A DNA stretch of 64,000 bases. Origin: Chitinophaga sp. LS1. Lineage in GTDB: Bacteria > Bacteroidota > Bacteroidia > Chitinophagales > Chitinophagaceae. A model generated the notes under the pieces. It was not told where the DNA came from and did no database searches. It saw only the letters and a list, made by a program, of their open reading frames with translations. The position numbers and the translations under genes were made by a program. Below are positions 34,996-42,929 of this stretch, piece after piece (the stretch's first letter is position 1; the number at the start of each line of letters is the position of its first letter). The stretch lies in assembly GCF_034274695.1 (NCBI RefSeq), contig NZ_CP128362.1:124001-188000 (forward strand), in the 5' to 3' direction.

Positions 34996-35069
34996 GTTTA
35001 CAATTCATTTAAACTTCCGATGGATTACCTGGACCAATACCTGCAATAGATTTAAAATTCATTTAAACT
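34984..35069. repeat. 54-bp-period duplication downstream of the array
   Basis: About 32 bases beginning TACCTGCAATAGGTTTACAA at 34984 recur at 35038 with a few changes (start-to-start 54 bp), again including the CTGCAATAG gene-end sequence. With 34711-34995 this fills most of the 420-bp gap 34723-35142; the last 75 bp before the GH92 start show no clear promoter. Confidence 0.75.
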
Positions 35070-35142
35070 CTTTGACCCAACCATGACACGTGTTTTGAAC
35101 CGTGCCTGTACTTTACAACGTTTAAAAAAATCATATTAACCA

Positions 35143-37452
35143 ATGGGTGCACGTTTTGCTTTTCACCTTACAATGTTGACCGCTGTTACGCTCTTTGCTA
35201 AGGAATCTTCACAGGCACAGGACAAAGACCTGACACGTTATGTGAAACCAATCATCGGTACTGCTAAAATGGGACATGTGTATCCAGGGGCGACTGTGCC
35301 CTTCGGCATGGTACAGCTAAGCCCTGACACGGATACCATTCCTTACGAAATGAATGGAAAATATAACCCGGATGTGTATAAGTATTGCGCGGGTTATCAG
35401 TATTCAGACAAGACCATCTGTGGTTTTAGTCATACCCACTTCAGTGGTACTGGTCACTCAGACCTGGGTGACTTCCTCATAATGCCCACCACTGGTCAGC
35501 TACACCTGAACCCGGGTACAGCAGATCATCCGGAGACGGGTTATCGCAGTACTTTTTCTCATGACAATGAAACCGCCGCTGCTGATTATTACAAAGTAAA
35601 GCTGGATAAATACAATATCACAGCAGAACTCACAGCTACCAACAGGGTTGGTTTTCACCAATATACATTTGCAGAAGCCACTGATCAGGCACATATTATT
35701 CTTGATCTGATGGCAGGTATTTATAACTACTCCAACAAGAACGTGTGGACTTTTGTAAGGGTGGAAAATGATACACTCATTACTGGTTACCGTCAGACGA
35801 ATGGCTGGGCCAGGACAAGGATTGAATACTTTGCCATGTCTTTCTCCAAACCATTCTATCAATATGGTCACCAGAATCAAACGAATGATGTGTACAGAGG
35901 TTTCTGGAGAAAGTTTGACACGAACCATAACTTCCCTGAAATGGCGGGAAGACAGGTCCGCGCTTACTTTGATTTCAAAGTAGCTGCTGGTGAAAAGGTG
36001 AAGATCAAGTTTGCATTGTCCCCTGTAAGCACAGAAGGTGCATTGAAAAACCTGAGAGAGGAAGCACCGGGATGGGATTTTGAAAAAGTGAAACAGGATG
36101 GCCAGGCATTGTGGAACAAGGAACTGCATAAGATCGATGCACAACTGCTGAATGAAGATGAAATGGTGAACTTCTATACTGCTATGTACCATGCTTTCAT
36201 CAGTCCTACCACATATATGGATGTAGATGGTAACTATCGTGGGTTAGACCAGAACATTCATCAGGCACAGCACTTCACTAATTATACGACTTTCTCCCTT
36301 TGGGATACGTATCGCGCATTGCATCCCCTTTTCAATATCATTCAGCCGAAACGCAATGCGGATATGGCACAGAGCATGCTGGCACATTTTGATCAGAGTG
36401 CACAACATATGTTGCCGGTATGGTCACATTATGCCAATGAGAACTGGTGTATGATTGGTTATCACAGTGTGTCAGTCATTGTAGATGCGGTGATGAAAGG
36501 CAATGCATCATTTGATGCAAACAAGGCACTGGATGCCTGTGTGACCACGGCGCTTCATCGTACTTATGATGGTCTGGGTTATTATATAGATAATGGTTAT
36601 GTACCTGAAGATAAGAGTGGTGCTTCTGTATCCAAGACACTGGAATATGCATATGACGACTGGTGTATAGCACAGCTGGCAAAGAAACTGCACAGGGATG
36701 ATATTTATGCAACATTCATCAAGCGTTCTGAGAATTATAAGAATGTGTACGATCCGGCTTCAGGCTATATGCGCCCTCGTTTGAGCGATGGTAGTTTCAG
36801 GAAAGAGTTTGATCCATTGAAAACAGACAATCAGGGGTTCATAGAAGGGAATGCGTGGAATTACAGTCTGTATGTACCACAGAATCCTGCTGCTATGATC
36901 GCACTGCGTGGAGACAAGAAAGCGTTTTCCCGTCATCTGGATTCATTGTTTACGATGCATTTGCCAGATGAGTTCTTTGCAGAGACAGAGGATATTACCA
37001 GGGATGGTATAATTGGGAACTATGTGCATGGGAATGAGCCATCTCATCATGCGGCTTATTTGTATAACTGGACAGGTGAGCCATGGAAAACGCAGGAGCG
37101 GGTGAGGATGATCCTGAAAAAGATGTATAAACCGTCTGCTGATGGTTTGGGTGGTAATGACGATTGTGGACAGATGAGTGCGTGGTATATTTTTACATCC
37201 TTAGGTTTTTATCCGGTTTGCCCGGGTTCAACTGAGTATATATTGGGTAGTCCTGCGGTGAAAAGTGCTGTGTTACAACTGGAAAATGGGAAGACATTTA
37301 CAGTAGAGGCGCCGAATCAGAGTGAAACGAATGTGTATGTGCAGAAGGTGACGCTGAATGGGAAGCCGGTAGTGAGTAATTCAATTACCCATGATGATAT
37401 TATGAACGGTGGTAAGCTCGTGTTTTATATGGGAGCAAAGCCGAAGAAGTAG
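35143..37452 (+). CDS. GH92 family alpha-mannosidase
   Basis: A 769-residue exo-alpha-mannosidase of family GH92 (calcium-dependent, inverting). After a short signal peptide, the mature part starts DLTRYVKPIIGTAKMGHVYP, then GATVPFGMVQLSPDTD, both family hallmarks. Other signatures are HTHFSGTGHSDLGDF, YTTFSLWDTYRALHPL, GFIEGNAWNYSLYVPQ and GGNDDCGQMSAWYIFTSLGF, which hold the calcium ligands and catalytic acids. GH92 enzymes in Bacteroidota trim N-glycan or yeast mannan alpha-mannosides in the periplasm or at the surface; this one has no lipobox, so a periplasmic or secreted location is likely. The neighbouring SGNH hydrolase could deacetylate the same glycans (inference). The linkage specificity cannot be read. 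Confidence 0.95.
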   Translation: MGARFAFHLTMLTAVTLFAKESSQAQDKDLTRYVKPIIGTAKMGHVYPGATVPFGMVQLSPDTDTIPYEMNGKYNPDVYKYCAGYQYSDKTICGFSHTHFSGTGHSDLGDFLIMPTTGQLHLNPGTADHPETGYRSTFSHDNETAAADYYKVKLDKYNITAELTATNRVGFHQYTFAEATDQAHIILDLMAGIYNYSNKNVWTFVRVENDTLITGYRQTNGWARTRIEYFAMSFSKPFYQYGHQNQTNDVYRGFWRKFDTNHNFPEMAGRQVRAYFDFKVAAGEKVKIKFALSPVSTEGALKNLREEAPGWDFEKVKQDGQALWNKELHKIDAQLLNEDEMVNFYTAMYHAFISPTTYMDVDGNYRGLDQNIHQAQHFTNYTTFSLWDTYRALHPLFNIIQPKRNADMAQSMLAHFDQSAQHMLPVWSHYANENWCMIGYHSVSVIVDAVMKGNASFDANKALDACVTTALHRTYDGLGYYIDNGYVPEDKSGASVSKTLEYAYDDWCIAQLAKKLHRDDIYATFIKRSENYKNVYDPASGYMRPRLSDGSFRKEFDPLKTDNQGFIEGNAWNYSLYVPQNPAAMIALRGDKKAFSRHLDSLFTMHLPDEFFAETEDITRDGIIGNYVHGNEPSHHAAYLYNWTGEPWKTQERVRMILKKMYKPSADGLGGNDDCGQMSAWYIFTSLGFYPVCPGSTEYILGSPAVKSAVLQLENGKTFTVEAPNQSETNVYVQKVTLNGKPVVSNSITHDDIMNGGKLVFYMGAKPKK

Positions 37453-37461
37453 GTAGTGGCA

Positions 37462-37516
37462 CGGTATAACTACGGTATAACTACGGTATAACTACAGTAT
37501 AGCTTCGGTACTACTA
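37462..37516. repeat. Five tandem 11-bp repeats after the GH92 gene
   Basis: CGGTATAACTA is present exactly at 37462, 37473 and 37484, followed by variants CAGTATAGCTT (37495) and CGGTACTACTA (37506). The array lies between the GH92 stop and its terminator. Confidence 0.85.
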
Positions 37517-37534
37517 TAGTACTAAAAGGTCATC

Positions 37535-37577
37535 AAAAGGGCACTTCATTATCCTGGGGATATTGAAGTGCCCTTTT
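37535..37577 (+). terminator. Terminator of the GH92 gene
   Basis: AAAAGGGCACTTCA (37535-37548) pairs perfectly with TGAAGTGCCCTTTT (37564-37577) across a 15-nt loop, with flanking A and T runs so it may work in both directions. Confidence 0.85.
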
Positions 37578-37580
37578 AGT

Positions 37581-37635
37581 GTCGAACAAGCGTCGAAGAA
37601 GCATCGAAGAAGCGTCGAACAAGCGTCGAAGGAAT
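37581..37635. repeat. Second array of five 11-bp repeats, after the terminator
   Basis: GTCGAACAAGC (37581), GTCGAAGAAGC (37592), ATCGAAGAAGC (37603), GTCGAACAAGC (37614) and GTCGAAGGAAT (37625) follow head to tail. The sequence is unrelated to the 11-bp array on the other side of the hairpin, but the period and copy number are the same. Confidence 0.85.
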
Positions 37636-37703
37636 ACCAGCGGTTTTATAGCATGATCATGATAAAAGGATTTCGTAAATTTATGATAACTAACCCTACA
37701 CAT

Positions 37704-38177
37704 ATGAAATCCGCCTCTCAACCAAACCAATTCAGGTTTCACAACCTGGGTGTCGGCGACATCCAGTTAGGCCGAAAGCCTGGACACATTCCAGGCATGT
37801 TACCTTTTAACCTATATACGGGTAAGCATCATTTTACAGTCGCTCCTCATGCCAGTCTTTACCATGTATTCAACAGACCTATTAAGTGTATGATTGAGCA
37901 AAAGGACAATGGTATTGCCATGAGTCATCTTTTTGCTGGTGTGAATGAGAATGGGTTTATAAACAGGATCTTTATTTACCCGGATCAACCAGGGTTTCAA
38001 CTGGCTACCCGGCTGAGTCATTTATACGGCGAGCCTGCCGACCAAAATAACTGGGTGACAGATAGTGATACGGAGATTACTTTGCAGACTTCCAATGCCT
38101 TGTTGCAAACGGTGATTGCATTTCGTTTTCTGTATGATATGACTGCGTTGAAAGAGTATGAGGTTCACGTGGTATAA
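37704..38177 (+). CDS. Conserved-looking protein of unknown function
   Basis: Not recognised. A 157-residue soluble protein starting at the ATG at 37704 (MKSASQPNQFRFHNLG). An in-frame TTG start at 37563 is rejected because it lies inside the GH92 terminator and the added residues come from an 11-bp repeat array. An ATG at 37683 is possible. There is no signal peptide or membrane segment. The sequence contains mixed alpha/beta stretches (FTVAPHASLYHVFN, NRIFIYPDQPGFQLATRL) that resemble a small cytoplasmic enzyme or binding protein. A GC hairpin follows its stop. Confidence 0.7.
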   Translation: MKSASQPNQFRFHNLGVGDIQLGRKPGHIPGMLPFNLYTGKHHFTVAPHASLYHVFNRPIKCMIEQKDNGIAMSHLFAGVNENGFINRIFIYPDQPGFQLATRLSHLYGEPADQNNWVTDSDTEITLQTSNALLQTVIAFRFLYDMTALKEYEVHVV

Positions 38178-38185
38178 AAAGAAAA

Positions 38186-38205
38186 GGCCTGCTAAAAAGC
38201 AGGCC
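38186..38205 (+). terminator. Hairpin after the 37704-38177 gene
   Basis: GGCCTGCT (38186-38193), loop AAAA, AGCAGGCC (38198-38205), eight bases past the stop codon. There is no T-run afterwards, so termination may be weak. Confidence 0.55.
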
Positions 38206-38547
38206 AGTTATGGTACTTTGGGGGGGACAATACAATTTAGGGTTTTCAAAGGGTACAATATTTTAAATCAGCATTCAGGCTAATTGCCTTCTCAATATTA
38301 TTAAAAATAAAGTTGACGTAGCACGTTTGATGGATGAATATGTTACTTGCATTTATTATGTTTGAATTAACTGTTATAACATCCGAATAAACACGCAATA
38401 AGCAAAATGCCTGTCAGTCATGCCGGTACAAGTTTTTTGGTGGATAAATTGCTGATAAACAGTCTCAGTTTTACGATTTCGTGGGGATAAAAAACCGGCA
38501 TTGAATCAACACGAAACGTACCTATGCGCATTCACAAACTGCGTGAA

Positions 38548-38570
38548 TCACGGTCTTTGAAAGACCGTGA
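38548..38570. repeat. 23-bp perfect palindrome in the 743-bp gap
   Basis: Arms TCACGGTCTTT and AAAGACCGTGA flank a single central G at 38559. It could be an operator or the stem of a small RNA; no T-run follows. Confidence 0.6.
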
Positions 38571-38920
38571 AATCACGGTATTCAAGATCTTCATTATAAA
38601 GTGTAATCGTAATAGCCCTGATCTGACCGAAGGAGTATCCCAAAACCCGATAGTGTGCAGAAAAAAACAATCCTCACCGATAATTACCGGGGTACATGCA
38701 CCGTTATTAACGCAGAAATTACTGCATCTTTACTGGAAAATTGAGTAGAAAAGGACGGTTTTTGCATTAGACAAAATTATATATGAACTGATTATACAGT
38801 AATTACGAATTTATACACATTGTAATGTTATGATTATTAATAACTTACAGTGATAACTGTATTTGTTTTAAATTAGTTTTATGTTGTCAATGAGATTTTC
38901 AAAACCTAAAATAACATCTT

Positions 38921-39385
38921 ATGTCAGCCGCAACAATCATGAAAGCCGGTCAGTTTGTGAACGATAAGCATGTAACCATGCTCAAAAATAATTACAGGGA
39001 GAATAGATGGAAAGCTAACTCTGAACGTCTGGGCAAATTGGATTCTCTAAGCGTTTGGTATAGCCTGGATGAACTCAAACATTATATCGAAACAGCTGAA
39101 GCTGCTGGAGCTGATGGTATTAGAGTGTATTTTGGTGTTTACCCTTCTTCTTTCCCTGAAAACATCCTGCTGGAAGACAGGCAGACAATCGTTTTCGTCG
39201 CTACTCAGCAGAAAGTAAACGAATCCGGTAAAACTGAAAACAAAGATCTGTATGTTTCCACACCTAATGGTGCTGAGATCGTAGCTTTTAACTTTGGTTA
39301 TCCATGCCCTCCGGCCTGTATTGGTCAAGCTGGTAACGAATTGAGAGGTGTTAAGATCGATGCAGCAATTGCAAGCAAGATCTAA
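38921..39385 (+). CDS. Small soluble protein of unknown function
   Basis: Not recognised. A 154-residue cytoplasmic-looking protein (MSAATIMKAGQFVNDKHVTM). A recognisable middle part, WYSLDELKHYIETAEAAG then ADGIRVYFGVYPSSFPE, predicts helix-strand elements. The end holds PYPCPPACIG-like residues (FGYPCPPACIGQAGNELRG) with two cysteines. It has its own clear terminator and a long upstream gap, so it is transcribed alone. Similar short proteins are often seen as lineage-specific genes in Chitinophagaceae (recollection, not checked). No function can be assigned. Confidence 0.75.
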   Translation: MSAATIMKAGQFVNDKHVTMLKNNYRENRWKANSERLGKLDSLSVWYSLDELKHYIETAEAAGADGIRVYFGVYPSSFPENILLEDRQTIVFVATQQKVNESGKTENKDLYVSTPNGAEIVAFNFGYPCPPACIGQAGNELRGVKIDAAIASKI

Positions 39386-39419
39386 TTATACCACATCTAT
39401 ATATAGATATCAACTTATG

Positions 39420-39449
39420 CTGCCGGATTAGTAATCCGGCAGTTTTTTT
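39420..39449 (+). terminator. Terminator after the 38921-39385 gene
   Basis: CTGCCGGATTA (39420-39430) and TAATCCGGCAG (39432-39442) form a perfect stem around a central G, followed by seven T (39443-39449). Confidence 0.9.
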
Positions 39450-39528
39450 GCCAGTCAAAAAATTTCACCCTGCTTTTGCTAACTTTCCACGACCAATAAC
39501 AGTTAAAAAGCTATCGTATTTATTTCAT

Positions 39529-40224
39529 ATGTCCTGTGCACTACTGAACGTATTAACGTTATCACATTTTTCGCTTTATCAACAACCGGTAATTGTCATG
39601 ACGATCCTGTTGTGCTTCATTGTTGCTTTATTGGCTAAACTGCAAAAGAGACCTCCCAGCTACCTGAACTCGTTTCTCATTTATATATCTGTCACTATAT
39701 CGGTGGAAGTCATCACCTGGTGGTACAGCCTTCATAATATGAATAACCTGAAGTATTATAATGGCTACGCTATCCTGAATTTCCCATATTTGTTATACCT
39801 GCTCCGCTCCTTCCTGTCCACACCTAAGGTGATCAGGGCGCTGAGTTATACGATTGCCCTATTCCCGGTATTTGGGATCGTTAATATGTTCTTTTTACAG
39901 GGTACGGGTACCTTTAATACGTATACATATATGCTGGGCTGCCTGCTGGTAGTGATCACCTGCATCTTTTATTTTTATGAACGTATTAAATTCCCCGGTC
40001 CTCACAGCCTGCTCCAGGACCCTACTTTCTGGACAGCTACCGGGTTGCTGTTCTTTTACACATGCAGTCTTCCGCTGAACGGGATCCTGAATTTTATTTC
40101 CAATATGCCATGGATGGTGTTTACTACGCTACATGTAACAAATATTATGATAAATATTATTCTATATTTATTCTTTAGTATTTCGTTTATATGCAATCTG
40201 ATTTTCAGGAAATCTTCCCTGTAG
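39529..40224 (+). CDS. Seven-helix membrane protein linked to a two-component system
   Basis: A 231-residue protein with about seven membrane helices spread evenly over its length and very short loops. The start at ATG 39529 (MSCALLNVLTLSHFSLYQQ) is preferred: the longer in-frame frame begins with TTG at 39448, inside the T-run of the upstream terminator. The last 34 bases overlap the histidine-kinase gene, so the two are translationally coupled. It probably acts as the sensor or a membrane partner for the kinase, whose own sensor part is only one helix (inference). The family is not recognised. Confidence 0.75.
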   Translation: MSCALLNVLTLSHFSLYQQPVIVMTILLCFIVALLAKLQKRPPSYLNSFLIYISVTISVEVITWWYSLHNMNNLKYYNGYAILNFPYLLYLLRSFLSTPKVIRALSYTIALFPVFGIVNMFFLQGTGTFNTYTYMLGCLLVVITCIFYFYERIKFPGPHSLLQDPTFWTATGLLFFYTCSLPLNGILNFISNMPWMVFTTLHVTNIMINIILYLFFSISFICNLIFRKSSL

Positions 40225-41027
40225 TATTTACATCTATCTTCCTGCTTGTATTACTGGTGGGATTCATTATCATTATGCTGATTCTGAATCAGAAAGGCCG
40301 CCTTGCGCAGGCCCAGGAGCTTCGATTGCTCAAAGAGCGCTATGAACAGGAACTACTCCGGTCACAACTGGAAATCCAGGAAAACGTGTTTGGACACCTT
40401 TCCCAGGAAATCCATGACAACATCGGTCAGTCCCTCACTTTCGTAGCCCTCTCCCTCCTGACCGTACCCGTGGAAAATAACAGCGAAGCGCATGAATATA
40501 TAGAGGAAAGCCGAAAGGCTCTACAGAAGGCCATTACAGAGCTGCGAGACCTGTCACGCAGCCTCCATACTGACAGAATTACGGAAGTCGGATTAGGGCA
40601 AAGCATCAATTTCGAGCTGGAAAGACTAAGACGAACCAATTTATACGAAACTTCCTTTAATTTTGCAGACATCCGGAACCTGCTTGATCACCAAACAGAG
40701 ATTATCGTCTTTCGCATCGTACAGGAAATGCTGAACAACATTGTGAAGCATGCCAAGGCGACTAAAGTGGAAGTCAGGCTTTCCCATAACATAGACTTTA
40801 TTGACCTGGAAATAACTGATAACGGTATTGGTTTTGACCAGGAAGCCCTGTTTGCCGACTTAAACCAGCACAAGGGCCTTGGACTTAGAAACATCCGTAA
40901 AAGAGCCAGTCTTATTGGTGGAACCTTTCAGATCAACAGCGCTAAAAACAGCGGAACTGCTATCCGAATCACTATACCCGTAAATAAACAATCATTCCAT
41001 GAGCATAACCAGGAAAGCGAAATATAG
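40191..41027 (+). CDS. Histidine kinase, HisKA_3 (NarX-like) type
   Basis: A 278-residue sensor kinase. It has one membrane helix (about 10-32), a coiled coil (about 35-65), then the HisKA_3 dimerisation domain with the phospho-accepting His75 in LSQEIHDNIGQSL. The HATPase domain (about 165-275) has EMLNNIVKHAKATKVEV (N box), ITDNGIGFD (G1) and GLGLRNIRKRA (G2). It phosphorylates the LuxR-type regulator whose gene overlaps its 3' end by 29 bp. It has almost no periplasmic sensing part, so signal input probably comes from the 7TM protein encoded just before it. Confidence 0.92.
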   Translation: MQSDFQEIFPVVFTSIFLLVLLVGFIIIMLILNQKGRLAQAQELRLLKERYEQELLRSQLEIQENVFGHLSQEIHDNIGQSLTFVALSLLTVPVENNSEAHEYIEESRKALQKAITELRDLSRSLHTDRITEVGLGQSINFELERLRRTNLYETSFNFADIRNLLDHQTEIIVFRIVQEMLNNIVKHAKATKVEVRLSHNIDFIDLEITDNGIGFDQEALFADLNQHKGLGLRNIRKRASLIGGTFQINSAKNSGTAIRITIPVNKQSFHEHNQESEI

Positions 41028-41676
41028 TGTTGCCATTGCTGATGACCATGTACTTGTCAGAAAAGCCCTTGGGCGATTAATTAACACTTTTGCGGATTAT
41101 TTCATTCTCTTCGAAGCCAACAATGGGGAAGAAGTGATCAAAATCATCAATAACAGGGAAATGCAGCTACCTGATATCCTCATTCTCGACGTGAATATGC
41201 CGGGTATGAACGGATATGAAACTGCCACCTGGATCAATAACCATTTCCCTCAGATCAAGGTACTGGCCCTATCCATGCTGAACGATGAATCAGTGATTAT
41301 CAAAATGCTGAAATCGGGAGCAAAAGGATACATTATGAAGAATGTAGAACCAGATGATCTAAAGGAAGCTTTTGATTCTATCATCAAAAAAGACTTCTAC
41401 CTGCCCGATTATATCTCTGGCAAGGTGATCTCTGGCTTGCAGAAAGATGTACTTTCTCTCAGCGAAAAAATCGAACTCACGCCCAAGGAAAAAACCTTCC
41501 TGCAATACCTTTGTACAGAGTTGTCTTACAAAGAAATTGCACAAAAGATGTTCGTGAGCCCACGCACTATCGACGACTACAAAAGTAGTCTTTGCGATAA
41601 ACTGAAAGTAAAAACCAGAGTAGGTTTAGTAATCTTCGGCATTCGGTATGGCCTGATCGATATCAATACCGATTGA
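40999..41676 (+). CDS. LuxR/NarL-family response regulator
   Basis: A 225-residue response regulator. The receiver domain (about 8-130) has the acidic pocket DD at residues 15-16 and phospho-acceptor Asp64 in ILILDVNMPGMNGYE. A C-terminal LuxR helix-turn-helix (about 158-220) reads LTPKEKTFLQYLCTELSYKE, then IAQKMFVSPRTIDDYKSSL. It overlaps the kinase gene and pairs with it. Target genes are not evident; the stop is only 14 bp from the convergent DUF2264 gene stop, with no terminator visible between them. Confidence 0.94.
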   Translation: MSITRKAKYSVAIADDHVLVRKALGRLINTFADYFILFEANNGEEVIKIINNREMQLPDILILDVNMPGMNGYETATWINNHFPQIKVLALSMLNDESVIIKMLKSGAKGYIMKNVEPDDLKEAFDSIIKKDFYLPDYISGKVISGLQKDVLSLSEKIELTPKEKTFLQYLCTELSYKEIAQKMFVSPRTIDDYKSSLCDKLKVKTRVGLVIFGIRYGLIDINTD

Positions 41677-41690
41677 TGATTGAATAACCA

Positions 41691-42929
41691 TTATAAGGCA
41701 TGATCCTTTAAGACCGGTTTCCCTTTCCAGACTTTTTGCGCTGTCCATTCTTCCGGAGCACCGGTCCAGAAAGTGTGTCCGGGAGGCAAACCCAATGCGA
41801 GAAATGCCACTGTACACAGGTAAGAGCTGCCAGTAGCCGTATAGACATCTGCTATTTCCGGCTGATGGCCACAAAAGCCCAGCTGCATCCAACCCTTTTG
41901 ATCAAAGGTATCCGGCGCTTCGAAGATGCGCTTCTTGACAGCTGTCAATGCACACCTGACCTGTGCAGGAGAGAGTGATGCAGGTAACTGATCGTGGAGC
42001 GCCAGTTGCACGAGGGGCTGGAAACCCGCATTTCTGTAAGCCATAGACCGACCTACTACAGGGAATGTGCCTTCAGGAGAGATGAGTCTTTCCTGGATCA
42101 CCGCATACCGTTGCATACGTTCCAGTGCCTGATCATATTCTGATCGATTGGCTTTGCCTTTGGCCACCAATACCTTTAGGATATCGACCAGCATGGGCTG
42201 GATCACAAATCCGTTGTAATAGTCAAAGTGAAAGTCTGTACCATCGCCATACATGCCATCACCTTTGTACCATTCCTGGTGTTTTTTGATAGCAAAGTCT
42301 ACGCGCATCGCATCCCAGTCTTCGCCGAATTCAAGTAAGGCGGTTTCTATCATGGCAGCAAAGAGTAACCAGTTGTTATAACCGGGCTTGATGCTACGCA
42401 GGCTTTTGAATGCCGCTACGACCTGACGTTTTACTTTGTCAGACAGTGGCTCCCAGAGTTGTTTGGGGGCACGGATAAATCCATGCGCCAGAAAAGCGCC
42501 GTCTACCAAAGGCTGGCCGTCGTACCTGCCTGTGAAGTTCATGTAGTCAGGGCCGGAAGGATCCACTGCCTGAGCGGTAGCTGACTGTGCCAATTTGATC
42601 ATATGGCCCCGAATTTTGCCTTCTTCCGTCTCGTCAGCACCAAGTTCCAGCCAGGGGGCGATACCAGCCATAGTACGGCCAAAAGCTTCGAGATACGTCA
42701 CCTTTTCCACAGGCTTGCTGTAGGCAGGTGCTACTTCCAAAGGCATTGTCTTTTTCAGCTGGCCTTTACTCAGATTGTACAATACAGGTTCTGCGATGCG
42801 TACCAGCAGCGAGGCACAGTATGCTCTGTCATTGGTGGGGGGAATGGATGAGGGTAACATATTGCCTGGTTTTACGGCGGTGGCCAATCCGGCTATGGGT
42901 ACTGCCTGTATGAAACGCCGCCTGTTCAT
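41691..42929 (-). CDS. DUF2264 domain protein of the uronate operon
   Basis: A 412-residue exported protein with a twin-arginine-like leader (MNRRRFIQAVPIAGLATAV). The rest is an all-alpha DUF2264 domain (AFGRTMAGIAPWLELG, GPDYMNFTGRYDGQPLVDGA, FHFDYYNGFVIQPMLVDIL), probably an (alpha/alpha) barrel as in GH88/GH105-type enzymes. It is the last gene of the kduI-kduD-lacI-GH88 operon and overlaps the GH88 gene by 4 bp. DUF2264 proteins commonly occur in pectin and rhamnogalacturonan loci, so a role in trimming uronate-containing oligosaccharides is likely but unproven. Confidence 0.9.
   Translation of the reverse strand: MNRRRFIQAVPIAGLATAVKPGNMLPSSIPPTNDRAYCASLLVRIAEPVLYNLSKGQLKKTMPLEVAPAYSKPVEKVTYLEAFGRTMAGIAPWLELGADETEEGKIRGHMIKLAQSATAQAVDPSGPDYMNFTGRYDGQPLVDGAFLAHGFIRAPKQLWEPLSDKVKRQVVAAFKSLRSIKPGYNNWLLFAAMIETALLEFGEDWDAMRVDFAIKKHQEWYKGDGMYGDGTDFHFDYYNGFVIQPMLVDILKVLVAKGKANRSEYDQALERMQRYAVIQERLISPEGTFPVVGRSMAYRNAGFQPLVQLALHDQLPASLSPAQVRCALTAVKKRIFEAPDTFDQKGWMQLGFCGHQPEIADVYTATGSSYLCTVAFLALGLPPGHTFWTGAPEEWTAQKVWKGKPVLKDHAL

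Larger units (their letters stand above)
38178..38920. other. 743-bp intergenic region with inverted repeats, no convincing gene
   Basis: It contains a GGCCTGCT/AGCAGGCC hairpin (38186-38205) just past the preceding stop, a G-run at 38221-38226, a strong palindrome (TCACGGTCTTT at 38548-38558 with AAAGACCGTGA at 38560-38570) followed by a third TCACGGT at 38573-38579, and an AT-rich stretch leading to the 38921 gene. A 74-codon open frame at 38524-38748 spans the palindrome and looks non-coding. No tRNA or known RNA fold was recognised; a small RNA or a decayed gene is possible. Confidence 0.5.

Noticed and set aside
37563..37703. N-terminal extension of the 37704-38177 gene from a TTG start
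   Set aside because: The TTG lies inside the 3' arm of the GH92 terminator and the next codons are the 11-bp repeat array; ATG 37704 gives a natural start.
38524..38748. 74-codon open frame in the 743-bp gap
   Set aside because: It spans a perfect palindrome, has unremarkable composition, no domain, and no promoter or ribosome-site support.
39448..39528. N-terminal extension of the 7TM gene from a TTG start
   Set aside because: The TTG lies within the T-run of the upstream terminator; ATG 39529 begins close to the first membrane helix.
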